The notes under the pieces were generated by a model that saw nothing but the letters and a program-made list of their open reading frames with translations, was not told the origin of the DNA and made no database searches. DNA of 64,000 nucleotides from Anomaloglossus baeobatrachus. Lineage: Eukaryota; Chordata; Amphibia; Anura; Aromobatidae. Below, piece after piece: positions 11,227 through 22,437 of the stretch. A program made the translations under genes and the position numbers. Numbering within the stretch: position 1 is the stretch's first letter; each line of letters opens with the position of its first letter. The DNA is taken from contig NC_134359.1 in the NCBI RefSeq assembly GCF_048569485.1, positions 29,544,940 through 29,608,939 on the forward strand. The letters run 5' to 3'.

Positions 11227-11981
11227 CAGGTGGCGCTATAGGTGGTTTCATTGCGTAGCGCATGGCTACTTTACTATACCTAGACACCACTTCTATGCCT
11301 ATAGCTGCCGCTGCTCTCAAGTTGATGGCAGTGGACAGGATATGGGTGGACATACTGTATATTACTGGGAGAGAGGCACAGACCTCACATCCAGCCTATA
11401 TTACTGGGAGACACACAGAGCTCACATCCAGCCTATATTACTGGGAGAGACACACACAGCTCACATCCAGCCTATATTACTGTGAGAGACACACAGAGCT
11501 CACATCCAGCCTATATTACTGCGAGAGACACACAGACCTAACATCCAGCCTATATTACTGCGAGAGACACATAAACCTCACATCCAGCCTCTATTATTGG
11601 GAGAGACACACACAGACCTCACATCCAGCCTATATTACTGAAGAGACACACACAGACCTCACATCCAGCCTATATTACTGGGAGAGACACACAGAGCCTA
11701 CATCCAGCCTCTATTATTGGGAGGACACACAGACCTCACATCCAGCCTATATTACTGGGAGAGACACACAGAGCTCACATCCAGCCTATATTACTGGGAG
11801 AGACACACAGAGCCTACATCCAGCCTATATTACTGGGAGACACACAGAGCTCACATCCAGCCTATATTATTGGGAGAGACACACTGAGCTCACATCCAGC
11901 CTATATTACTGGGGGAGACACACAGACCTCCCATCCAGCCTATATTACTGGGAGAGACACACAGAGCCTAAATCCAGTCTA

Positions 11982-12024
11982 CAGTGTGTCCACCACCATT
12001 AATTTGATAACGGCGGCAGCTATA
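11982..12024. mobile_element. Mariner-type left terminus fused to satellite, copy 2
   Basis: Duplicate of the junction at 9036-9078, at the 2,946-bp offset. Confidence 0.85.
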
Positions 12025-12994
12025 TTACTGTGAGAGACACACAGAGCTCACATCCAGCCTATATTACTGCGAGAGACACACAGACCTAACATCCAGCCTA
12101 TATTACTGCGAGAGACACATAAACCTCACATCCAGCCTCTATTATTGGGAGAGACACACACAGACCTCACATCCAGCCTATATTACTGGGAGAGACACAC
12201 AGAGCCTACATCCAGCCTCTATTATTGGGAGGACACACAGACCTCACATCCAGCCTATATTACTGGGAGAGACACACAGACCTCACATCCAGCCTATATT
12301 ACTGTGAGAGACACACAGAGCTCACATCCAGCCTATATTACTGGGAGAGATACACAGACCTAACATCCAGCCTATATTACTGCGAGAGACACATAAACCT
12401 CACATCCAGCCTATATTACTGTGAGAGACACACAGAGCTCACATCCAGCCTATATTACTGCGAGAGACACACAGACCTAACATCCAGCCTATATTACTGC
12501 GAGAGACACATAAACCTCACATCCAGCCTCTATTATTGGGAGAGACACACACAGACCTCACATCCAGCCTATATTACTGAAGAGACACACACAGACCTCA
12601 CATCCAGCCTATATTACTGGGAGAGACACACAGAGCCTACATCCAGCCTCTATTATTGGGAGGACACACAGACCTCACATCCAGCCTATATTACTGGGAG
12701 AGACACACAGAGCTCACATCCAGCCTATATTACTGGGAGAGACACACAGAGCCTACATCCAGCCTATATTACTGGGAGACACACAGAGCTCACATCCAGC
12801 CTATATTATTGGGAGAGACACACTGAGCTCACATCCAGCCTATATTACTGGGAGAGACACACAGACCTCACATCCAGCCTATATTACTGGGAGACACACA
12901 GAGCTCACAACCAGCCTATATTACTGGGAGACACACAGACCTCCCATCCAGCCTATATTACTGGGAGAGACACACAGAGCCTAAATCCAGTCTA

Positions 12995-13209
12995 CAGTGT
13001 GTCCACCACCATTAATTTGATAACGGCGGCAGCTATAGGCATAGAAGTGGTGTCTAGGTATAGTAAAGTAGCCATGCGCTACACAATGAAACCACCTATA
13101 GCGCCACCTGGTGAAAAACAACGGAGTTAGCATTTTTATTTCGAAAACGGAACGAGAAAAAAAGTGACTAAAAAAATTGTAGGGCATCATCAATTCAATG
13201 TGAATCGAC
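12995..13209 (-). mobile_element. Mariner-type transposon, truncated third copy
   Basis: Starts with the same CAGTGTGTCCACCACC next to TA (12993-12994) and follows copies 1 and 2 to GTGAATCGACC, then jumps into satellite (TCATCCAGCC) at about 13210. One difference from the other copies is visible: AGTGACTAAAA instead of AGTGAATAAAA near 13165. Confidence 0.85.
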
Positions 13210-14586
13210 CTCATCCAGCCTATATTACTGTGAGAGACACACAGAGCTCACATCCAGCCTATATTACTGCGAGAGACACACAGACCTAACATCCAGCCTA
13301 TATTACTGTGAGAGACACACAGAGCTCACATCCAGCCTATATTACTGTGAGAGACACACAGAGCTCACATCCAGCCTATATTACTGGGAGAGACACACAG
13401 ACCTCACATCCAGCCTATATTACTGTGAGAGACACACAGAGCTCACATCCAGCCTATATTACTGGGAGAGATACACAGACCTAACATCCAGCCTATATTA
13501 CTGCGAGATACACATAAACCTCACATCCAGCCTATATTACTGTGAGAGACACACAGAGCTCACATCCAGCCTATATTACTGGGAGAGACACACAGACCTC
13601 ACATCCAGCCTATATTACTGTGAGAGACACACAGAGCTCACATCCAGCCTATATTACTGGGAGAGATACACAGACCTAACATCCAGCCTATATTACTGCG
13701 AGAGACACATAAACCTCACATCCAGCCTATATTACTGTGAGAGACACACAGAGCTCACATCCAGCCTATATTACTGCGAGAGACACACAGACCTAACATC
13801 CAGCCTATATTACTGCGAGAGACACATAAACCTCACATCCAGCCTCTATTATTGGGAGAGACACACACAGCTCACATCCAGCTTATATTACTGGGAGACA
13901 CACAGACCTCACATCCAGCCTATATTACTGGGAGAGAGATCACATCCAGCCTATATTACTGGGAGACACACAGACCTCACATCCAGCCTATATTACTGGG
14001 AGAGACACACAGACCTCACATCCAGCCTATATTACTGGGAGAGACACACAGCTCACATCCAGCCTATATTACTGGGAGAAACACAGAGCTCACATCCAGT
14101 CTATATTACTGGTAGAGACACACAGACCTCACATCCAGCCTATATTACTGGGAGAGACACACAGAGCTCACATCCAGCCTATATTACTGGGAGACACACA
14201 GACCTCACATCCAGCCTATATTACTGGGAGAGACACACAGAGCTCACATGCAGCCTGTATTACCGGGAGAGACACACAGAGCTCACATCCAGCCTGTATT
14301 ACTGGGAGAGACACACAGAGCTCATATCCAGCCTATATTACTGGGAGAGACACACAGACCTCACATCCAGCCTATATTACTGGGAGAGACACACAGACCT
14401 CATATCCAGCCTATATTACTGGGAGAGACACACAGAGCTCACATCCAGCCTATATTACTGGAAGAGACACACAGACCTCACATCCAGCCTATATTACCGG
14501 GAGAGATACACAGAGCTCACATCCAGCCTGTATTACTGGGAGAGACACACAGAGCTCACATCCAGCCTATATTACTGGGAGAGATA

Positions 14587-15210
14587 CTCAAAAGAAAAAT
14601 CTGAAACTGCTAATCAGCGTGAAAAGTGAAAGCTGTCCATAGCTTTTAATCCATATGATAATGAACTTGCAATGAACCAGTCAACAATTCAAAAATCAAC
14701 AGGACAAAATGCAGAAAACATCAGAAAGTTCTGTCCCTTTAAGAGAAACTTTTTTTGTGCAGTTTTCCTAGTTTTATGCATTGTTGTTAAAGTTAAAAAT
14801 TTTGTCCAAATTCCTTGTGAAATGTCACATCCAACATATTGCAGCGAGTGTAAATAGAACAGAATATGAGCATAAGCTGGGAAATCAGATAATGAAAACA
14901 GCCTGTCTTCTGATAATTCTTTATTTCAACAGGATGTTAAATTAATAGCCCATTACTCGGAATAATGGCATGTCCTAAAATAATAGATTTTATAGACCTG
15001 TTTATTGAGAAAACTTAAGGCGCGCCCGTGTCCTAGGAAAGCTGCCTCCAAGAGGTTCTGCAGAAAAATGCATGATATAATACTTGGCCACTGGGGGCGC
15101 TGTTACACTTTTACCTATACATCAAATTTAAGATATAACTAAATTTTATTTTTCTAATATGTGACAGGTTGTGAAACTCCGTCCAGGTCCTGAGACTTCA
15201 CCTGATCATC
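14587..15210. other. Noncoding, no recognised element
   Basis: The sequence leaves the satellite at AGATACTCAAAAG and shows no gene, RNA or clear element. Confidence 0.4.
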
Positions 15211-15655
15211 AAATGGAATGATTTGTTTGTATTTTGGGCTAAAAAATCAATTGCAATTTGGTTTCATGAAATATTTTTCATCGTTTACACTCTATAAACC
15301 CTGTGCTGCGCTGTATATTTCCGGGTTAAAGTGAGTTAACTGAAGATCCATCAGTGAGCTTTTTCTAATAGAGACTCTGTAACTTTTATCTACCTTAGCT
15401 GATTTATGACCTTATCAAAGTGCAGCTCAACTTTGATGTGATCTGTGGTTATAAGTTAGCACAAAGGGGTTCAAAAAAAGACATAAAAAAGGTGTAAACT
15501 TGCAACTAGAAAGAGCTCACTGACAGATACTTAGTTAACTCATTCTATAGCCAGAAATGTGCATGGGAAATAAGAACTTGGAAAAGTCAAACGGTGCAAA
15601 ATTTTTAATGAAACCCAATTGCAAAAATTGTTTTTAGCCCTAAATACATTCATTT
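15211..15655. mobile_element. Foldback MITE with ~200-bp arms
   Basis: The left arm has GGGCTAAAAAATCAATTGC, GGTTTCATGAAA, GAGTTAACTGAAG and TCAGTGAGCTTTTTCTA. The right arm carries the complements in reverse order: TAGAAAGAGCTCACTGA, TTAGTTAACTC, AATGAAACCC and GCAAAAATTGTTTTTAGCCC. Total about 445 bp. No coding capacity. Confidence 0.75.
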
Positions 15656-15954
15656 AAGGAAAAAAAGTAGCATTTCTTCATCACTTCTATTCGGGTTTTA
15701 AGCAAATCCAGTAGAAAACAAGAAAAATGGAAATCTTTTTCTCAAGGGAACCATAAACAGGGAATTGTAGTTGGATAATGGGCATTTATCATGGAAATGA
15801 ATGGACTCTAAGAAGGAGCTCCAAAGTGGACTATCCTTTTAAGAAATCGTTGGTTGTGGTGCTTGTTTGAAGGGTATATCAATATCAGAAAAGACTCTTC
15901 AAGAATCAAAAATTGTAAGGGGGATTTTAGGATCGTCCGTTACCTGTAAAATAT

Positions 15955-17445
15955 TGGACTTCAACCCACGGATCTCCAGGTGTTGAAGAACTACAATTCC
16001 CAGGATGTCCTGACAACCTGCAGGTCATATCCATAAACTAAGTATTGCAGAGTTTTCTTTTTCAAGCAGAACGAACCTATAGACAAGTCTGTGTGTCATG
16101 GACAGGCAGTCTCTTGTACAGCAGGCAATACTTCCTGTGACCACTTCTGTACATGCATCAACGCTCTAAAGTAGGGCAGTCGGGATTTGTAGTTCGCCCC
16201 AGGTTGACGTCCCATTCTGCATTTAATGGTTTGCAAGTTACCAGGGCATGCTGATGTGACGCCCTGGCGCCGCCAGGTGGTCACACAGTGTAGGCCCCCG
16301 CACAAAACCTTGCCATCCAAATCCTAGTCACCCCCCCCCCAGGGTACGAAAGACACACAGTGGGTGGGACCAGGTGGATGGAGCACGCCCACCTAGGGGT
16401 CTAGAGAACCCGGGGCGGGAAAAGAGTCAGTTAAGTTCAAGTTGGAGAGGAGAGTGGAGTTGTTAGTGGAAGAGTTGAGAGGAGCAGGAGGAGAAAGTCT
16501 GAAACTCAAGTCCAGAGAGCAGTGGCGTCGGGGTTGGAGCCCCGGCGTACTGGCTAGGTGGCAGACGGTGGTCCGTGTCTGTCAGGAGACGGGAAGACGG
16601 CAGCCGGAGATCCGAGGTGGACCGGGGCAGGGTTGGAGCCCGCCGGTACCGACATCGGAGACCCGACCCGGAAACCGTGCACAGAGGAGCTCCTTGGACC
16701 CTGAAGCCAGGACCGGAACCAATGGCCTAGCTAATTAACCAATTGAGGGCAGGATTACAGGTCCTGTCCAAACCAAAGTCCCAAAAGCAGACAACCACCC
16801 ACCGAGAGTGAGAGGGCATCTGTCAGAGCCCGGTAGATCCCACGGGTCAGCATCAGCGGGCAAGGCTCCCAACCGAAGTACCAGGAGCGGACTCCCGTGT
16901 TCCACACCGGGAAGTCCACCATACCAGAACACAGTGCAGAGGAAAGTGACACAGACCATCACCCCGGGTGAGGGACCAGTATACACCCGGCCGCGGCGGC
17001 CGGCCACCAGCACCTTGGTTAACCATTGGACTTGTCTGATTCATTTTATCATGAGTAAACTGAGACTCTCGGATCTGACCAGGCGCGCTGGCCCCCGCCA
17101 TCACCATCCCCAGCACCGAGTAACCGGGCCCAGGGCAACCATCCCTGCCTACGGAGGGGTTAACAACCAGCTGCCATCCCATCACCCCCGGTGCCTCACA
17201 ACAGCAGCGGTGGTGCCACACTTCACCACACACCGTCAGTGGCGTCACAGACTGTGTACAGCAAATCCCGTACAAATACGTCCCTTTCATTTGACGTGTC
17301 TGCGTGACCCCCGGGTCCGGAGAATCCCTCGAGCCACACTGCGGGTCCGGATCCAAGCAGCCCGGCTGCTACCGACGTGGGGGCGGCACACTGAGAGATG
17401 TAGTTCTGCAAAAGATAGAGCGCCACAGATTGAGGACACTGCTTT
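15955..17445. mobile_element. Inverted-repeat MITE interrupted by a solo LTR
   Basis: The left arm CACGGATCTCCAGGTGTTG, AACTACAATTCCCAGGATG is mirrored on the right by GGGCATGCTGA, then after the LTR by GAGATGTAGTTCTGCAA, AGATAGAGCGCCACAGATTG, AGGACA. Removing 16255-17394 restores the normal right arm GCATGCTGAGAGATGTAGTT. The family (AACTACAACTCCCAGCATGC motif) is widespread in frogs from memory. The ends are approximate. Confidence 0.65.
16255..17390. mobile_element. Solo LTR (fossil), 1,136 bp, 4-bp target duplication
   Basis: The GC-rich segment starts TGTGACGCCCTGG and ends GGGGGCGGCACA, the TG...CA form of LTRs. It is bounded on both sides by CTGA (16251-16254 and 17391-17394). The surrounding MITE arm is contiguous when the segment is removed. 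A 4-bp duplication fits gamma-type endogenous retroviruses and some Ty3/gypsy elements. No internal region remains, so it arose by LTR-LTR recombination. Moderately old. Confidence 0.75.
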
Positions 17446-18400
17446 AAACAGTTGTTCCCAGGAGGAGGCCACAACTCGATGCACGCATACACAGACACGC
17501 ACTCTTAATTTAGCGACACTCCATTAGGCCGTGGTTAGGGCAAGTTGCACCTTAGGGAAAGCACAGTCCTGAAGCCAGTCTGGAGGTGGGGTTTAGTTAG
17601 TGGGAGCAGAACGTTAGTCAGGAAGTGGACGCGGAGGAGAAATGTCCTGGGATCTGGAGCTCGTCCCAGGATCAGAAAAGGAGGAGTCTTAGAGCTACGG
17701 GAAGTGCGCCATCCACCCGTGGGCTCGCATCCAGAGCCGGTGTGGAGGGACTTTGCTGCAACGGGGAACTGGTCCCTAGACTAGTGGAGAACTATAAGGC
17801 TCAGCTAGTAAACCAGAGGCGGAGTCTACATCAATTACTGAAGCCACCACCGCACATAACCCGCTGAAAAGGTGACCACATAGGACCAAGGGACAAGGCA
17901 GGAAAGCCACCCATCAAAAGGGATCCGCAGACACCGGCTCAGGGCACTGTGTGTGAGGCGCAGGGGAGGCCAGCGCAGGAAGACGGCCAGGGAAGGAACA
18001 CAGAAGGGTGTACCGGGTTGTGCCTCTAAACTGTCCGGGGATCGGATGGGGTTCATCACAGCAGGACCCAGCACTATGAGGGCAGCCTCTGACTAGTCCT
18101 GGTAACCTGGAAATATCAACAGTGAGTAAAGAACTTGTGACTGCATTCCTGTGTTGCCCAGTTATTATCTGCACCTCTGGCCCTGCACCCCGCCATTACT
18201 TCACAACACCATAGACTATCTCCCATCGACAGCCCTGGGGCCGAGCTATACCTGTAGAGAGCTATTCCAACTCAGCTGCATCACCACCGACCCCAAGGTA
18301 ACTGAATAGTAGAAGGTGCTCAGGTTAAGGAAATTTATGCCTGTCTTCAGACTCTGACGGTACAGCAAATCACCCATCTCTTGTCGTCAGCACATTGCCA
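17446..18400. mobile_element. Probable LTR-type retroelement fragment (fossil)
   Basis: GC-rich, low-CpG-decay sequence, with GTGAGTAAAGAACTTGTG followed by a CCCAGTTATTATCTGCACC word near 18120-18178, which recalls amphibian LTRs. No coding remnant or second LTR copy is seen. Family and limits are uncertain. Confidence 0.3.
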
Positions 18401-18566
18401 AGAAATTGCACATCATTGAGCTGGCTTTGATGTACTCATTTTCTCAGCACGGTGGGCGGTAGTAGCCGACGCACGGCACTGTACTTTTGAATCATGCTCC
18501 CTCTTTTGCTGTCTTGCTGGGTCAGCGTGATCACCACCTCTTTCTTCGAACAGCGCACATCACTAG

Positions 18567-20432
18567 TGTAAGAGGGTGTCCAGTGCCCCGCCGCCCCCAA
18601 ATATGTATGGAAATGCGTTTATTTTTAGTGAAAGATGTTCTTAATGCATGTGTGTAAACGTACCGAATTTTTCTTACATGTGTTTCCCCTGGGTAATTTG
18701 ACCGGCTGCCACTAGGTGTCACTGGGTTCCTTAGTGTGAGGGAATGCAGAGGGAGTGACAGCACGGCAGGGGTTAACTGGGGAAGGACAGTTCCCAGCAC
18801 AGGAGAAGATATAGGGCAGAAGGTTCCGGGTACAAGGCAGTTAGGGAAACAGAGAGACAAATGAAAGGACCTACAGGGTCGGATGAAGCGGAGTGGAGTC
18901 GGGTGGTGTGGAGGTGTCAGGCAGAAGAAGGAGTAAAGGAAGAAGCAGTGGAGTGTGAGCCCTTCAGCAGCGAGGCGTAATTCCAGTATGGAGGTAGAGG
19001 GGCAGGCAGGCGTCTCTTGTTCTGGAAAGGAGAGGATAAATCGCCCCTTGGTGGCCTAGCTGCAGAGCCAGGTCCGGTGCTGAAAAGAATGCATGTAAAT
19101 GATGATGATGAAAAGTCTGCCTTTAAGAAATGGAAACGTTCTGCAAACCAATTGTTCAGTAAAGTTGTTGCGGTTTTAACCGGTGGTGGACTTGTTTCTG
19201 ACATTGCGATGCGCAAGGCTGATTATAGTGAATGGGATTCTGCGAAGGCGGCTAAAGACCCAGAAGTGCAGCTGTAGACAGGTATCACCTCCACACTCCC
19301 TCCACTCTGTCCCCTGTGTCTGTACTGTGCCAGGGTGGGTTGAGGACTGCAACCCTCGCCCATGATTTCCCCTCCCTGGCACTTTACCCTAGGATGGCCT
19401 TTGTTCCATGTGGGGTCTAGTGTGTTGCCCAGGGTTATGGGGTACTCCATCTCGGGCAGTGTATAACTGGGGAATGTCACTTTGGTGGCCGTTGCCCGGT
19501 TCCGTGCCCTGGGTGCTTTTTAATGGGGAGTATTTACAGGGGAGATTAAAGTCATTTGTATGACGCCACCTGCGGGTTGCATTTAGGATGGTGGAACCGC
19601 CGTTGCCAAGTTGGTTATCCCTAGGGCTGGTGGTAATGGCAGCTGTGGTGGTAGGCCCTCCTCAGGTAGGGCTGACCCAGGAGATGTATGATGGAGACTT
19701 TCGCCGAAGAATGGAGGCCACACTGTGGTTTTTAATTTAACAGTCTTTACTCACAGTTGGGCCCTTGGACGGCTGGTTCATGTCCCTGTATTTCCAGTGC
19801 CAGTTGATGACTCGGTTGCTCTGTCCCCGGCACCCTCAGTGTGGTTGGGTCCCCATAGCTTGGAGCTGGTTTGGGGCCCGACTGTCCTTTTTGGCAGTCT
19901 CCTCGTCCGTACAGCGGACAGTTGGACCTTGTATGGCTGGTCCGTGGTCCCGAACCCTGATCCTCTTGTAACTGCTGATGCCCCCGGATCTGTGGGTCAG
20001 TGAGGTCCGTGAAGGTCCCCACACTGTGCAAGTATTTGCAAGACCGCGTGAAGCTATCGCCTGACCTAGGGCCCTGTTCCCACTCAATGCTCTGGTCCCA
20101 GTGTACCTACCCTGACGACCACTCTCATGTGCCCCCAGGTCACCGTTACACGACCCCGCTTTAGGCATGTCTCTACTGCTTGACACTCTACTCTTGACTG
20201 CTCCCAGTGCCCTCTTACCAGGCTGTCTAGTCCCCTGGACTGGCTCTGCCCTCTAGGTGGCAATCCATTTTGTGTCTGACTAGCCAATTACCCCTGGTGT
20301 GGAGTGGAAACTAGGGTTTTGGTGTGTGCAGATGTCACTGGCACTGGTATTCCAGGTCCCTGGGGGTAGGCCCTGCATCCTGGTGAGTATGCAGCCCCCT
20401 AGTAGGGCTCTGAGTGGTTCAGAGGCGCTACA
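18567..20432. mobile_element. LTR-like insertion (fossil), 1.87 kb, CTAG duplication
   Basis: Begins TGTAAGAGGGTGTCC and ends AGAGGCGCTACA, with CTAG immediately outside both ends (18563-18566 and 20433-20436). TG...CA ends and a 4-bp duplication suggest one LTR-type insertion, either a long solo LTR or a small defective copy. It contains one short lysine-rich open frame (19092-19277), described separately. No reverse transcriptase was recognised. Confidence 0.45.
19092..19277 (+). other. Coding-like lysine-rich segment inside the LTR-like fossil
   Basis: A 62-residue stretch beginning MHVNDDDEKS and containing AFKKWKRSANQLF, AVLTGGGLV and DIAMRKADYSEW has a composition unlike the surrounding LTR-like DNA: few prolines, many K, D and A, and a hydrophobic VVAVL. 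It sits at the end of a longer 86-residue frame from 19017. I recognise no family. It may be a leftover of an element-encoded protein or chance. Confidence 0.2.
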
Positions 20433-20567
20433 CTAGGACCTTATTCACCCACGCCTCAACTCTACCCTCCACTGCCGAAAGCCGTAGCACTTGGCGCCTC
20501 TGATGGCTCCAGAAGTACCCACAGCCCAAAAGCTGGTTGATTGACTGCACTGCAACCTTTCAACGAG

Positions 20568-20697
20568 CTTTATTTGGGGGCGAACCTGAACAGTAACACG
20601 GACGTCCAGTTGACATTCCGTGTTTGGGGTTCAGCATTGGACACTAGGTTTCCAGTATGGACCCCGAACTTTACAGGTCGGGTTCGCTCATCCCTAC
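20568..20697. repeat. Terminal fragment of the hAT-like foldback family
   Basis: GGCGAACCTGAACAGTAACA, GACCCCGAACTTTACAGG and TTCGCTCATCCCTA match, in order, the right end of the element at 58690-58788 (GCCGAACCCGAATAGTAA, GGACCCTGAACTTTACAG, ACGCTCATCACTA). A short end-only copy. Confidence 0.6.
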
Positions 20698-21841
20698 TGA
20701 AGAGCCATAGATTGGAGTCCGCAGACCTATAGCTGCACCTCTAACTTCCACTATGGGTAGAGCCCAAACTGAAAGAGCCAATTGTTAAGCTTTTTACAAA
20801 TGACTTGCAAATAAAATAGTGACATGTTTGACCAAAGCAGCCTGAAAAGTACACACATTTCCCAATGCATCATACTTATAAACAGATGGTATTTGGCCTC
20901 CCTCCTATTCTCGACATTTGGAATTTCTAAACTATGTGAATTAAACAATAATATTTTATAAACATACAGGGAAGGATTTCGCTCACTGCTTTGTTAGCAC
21001 AGAAATTATACAATGCTGACATTTATTTAAATCTGATAAAATAAACAAATGTGTTACATTAAAATAAAACAAACTGTAAAATCAACAAAGAAAAGTCCAC
21101 GTTATTACCGATAGAGCTGTCTGTCGTGTTAGAGGAACCGAGCAGATTATTGTGTGCGGAGCGAACGCGCCGGGGACAGGATGGTTTAAAGGGAAAGTAC
21201 CCCATGTAATGCAGTTTGGAAAAGAAGAGGGATTCATGATTGCAAAATAAATAGAATGCTCGTAAGTAAAGTTGGGTTGTTTGTTTTGCTTTTTAGTAAG
21301 TTTCTTTTTGTGTCGAGAAAGAGAAATCTAGAGTAGAAGCCATATGCAAATCAGGCTGAAAGTGCATTGGGGGCGTGTCTGTGCACCCGGAAGAATCAGT
21401 TCAAGTGCATTGTCACGCCTTTTATTCATTTCCAACCCAATTTGCATGGGGCTTCTACTCCAGATTTCTCATGACTGTCACATCAGATCTCTACAAAAGA
21501 GGTATCATATTTATTCTGGGACTAGCGACTTTACAGCCATACCACTACTTTCATATGTAGATACATGCATAGCGGTTCTCTATGGTTTCCGCCTATAAGT
21601 CTACATTATAGATAAAAAAAAGCCTAAAAATATTTCCAAAAATTTAGGGAAAATAATTTCAGACTTTTAAGTGTTTCAGGATAAATCCCCAAATTAGCAT
21701 CCAGTCTCCGATCACCTATAATATTATGATGTTCAAGAATGGTCAAATAATGCGTCATCACAATATGGTGTGAAGAGATTTCTAAGGTTCCACTGCTCTT
21801 ACAGTAAAGAATCCAGATCTGTGGATTTTTTTACAGTTCAA
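20698..21841. other. Noncoding, no recognised element
   Basis: Unique-looking AT-rich sequence. Open frames here are short and resemble nothing known. A TTTAAAGGGAAAGTACCCC word near 21185 may be the tip of a MITE. Confidence 0.4.
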
Positions 21842-22437
21842 GCAGTGACATTATGAATTCTTTATTGTACAAGCAGTAAGACTATGAATTCATTACTGTA
21901 CGAACAGTGAGATTGTTGTACTGTCCAAGCGGTGAGTCTATGGATTCTTTACTTTATGAGATGTGAAATTATGGATTGTTTTACCATCCGAGCTGGGAGT
22001 ATGGATTCTTCACTGTGCAAGAAGTGAGACTATGAATTCTTTACTGTACGAGCAATGAGATTATGAATTTTCTACTGTTCGAGCGGTGAGTCTATGGATT
22101 CTTTACTGTATGAGATGTGAAATTATGGATTGTTTTACTATCCGAGCAGTGAGTCTATGGATTCTTTACTGGACAAGGTGTGAAATTATGGATTGTTTCA
22201 CCAACCGAGCTCGGAGTATATGGATTCTTCACTGTGCAAGAAGTGAGACTATGAATTCTTTACTGTACAAGCAATAAGACTATGAATTTTCTACTGTTCG
22301 AGCTGTGAGAATATGGATTGTTTTACTCTCTGAGCAGTGAGTCTATGGATTCTTTACTGTACGACCTGTAAAATTATGGATGGTTTTACTTTCCGAGTGG
22401 TGAGTTTGTGGATTCTTTACTGTACAAGCAGTGAGCT
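21842..22437 (+). repeat. 31-32 bp minisatellite, about 19 units, with 5-unit higher order
   Basis: Units read like CTATGGATTCTTTACTG followed by TACAAGCAGTGAG. Alternating variants (GGATTGTTTTAC...CCGAGC, GAATTTTCTACTGTTCGAGC, CTTCACTGTGCAAGAAG) recur in the same order in two successive blocks, starting near 21931 and 22151. That gives a super-period of five units (~155 bp). Confidence 0.85.

Larger units (their letters stand above)
10400..11357 (-). mobile_element. Mariner-type transposon in the satellite, copy 2
   Basis: This lies exactly 2,946 bp after copy 1, with the same ends, same TA flanks, same LINE-tail insertion and same flanking unit variants. It arose by segmental duplication of the array, not by a second transposition. 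Confidence 0.9.
6351..13209 (+). repeat. Higher-order repeat, 2,946 bp, two full copies plus a partial third
   Basis: Copy 1 (6351-9296) and copy 2 (9297-12242) share unit order and match at every position I compared, including a whole mariner-type element and unit variants. Copy 3 starts at 12243, lacks an internal block and ends in a truncated transposon at 13209. The copy boundary was found by walking back from 6601/9547 until mismatch (6350 versus 9296). Near identity implies very recent duplication, or an assembly artefact. Confidence 0.88.
5988..14586 (+). repeat. 39-bp satellite array (13-codon unit), about 8.6 kb with insertions
   Basis: The consensus unit combines GAGCTCACATCCAGCC, TATATTACTGGGAG and AGACACACA, 39 bp in total. 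Variants include GAGCTC versus GACCTC or GACCTA, CTGGGAG versus CTGTGAG or CTGCGAG, CTCTATTATTGGGAG, and shortened units lacking one GAGA. Because 39 is a multiple of three, all plus-strand frames stay open over long stretches (repeating SSHPAYITGRDTQ, LTSSLYYWERHTE or HIQPILLGETHRA). This gives open frames up to 301 residues that should not be read as genes. The array is interrupted by a mariner-type element and its duplicates, and is organised in a 2,946-bp higher-order repeat. Confidence 0.97.

Noticed and set aside
5988-14586. Many long plus-strand open frames, up to 301 codons, as possible repeat proteins
   Set aside because: They are the 39-bp satellite read in different frames. No start-codon context, splice signals or non-repeat domain.
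5988-14586. Regularly spaced repeats resembling a CRISPR array
   Set aside because: Units are contiguous with no unique spacers, and the surrounding DNA is eukaryotic with vertebrate transposons.
16442-17527. GC-rich overlapping open frames (up to 239 codons) as host genes or a CpG-island promoter
   Set aside because: They lie inside the solo LTR and neighbouring LTR-type fossil; GC richness is that of the element.
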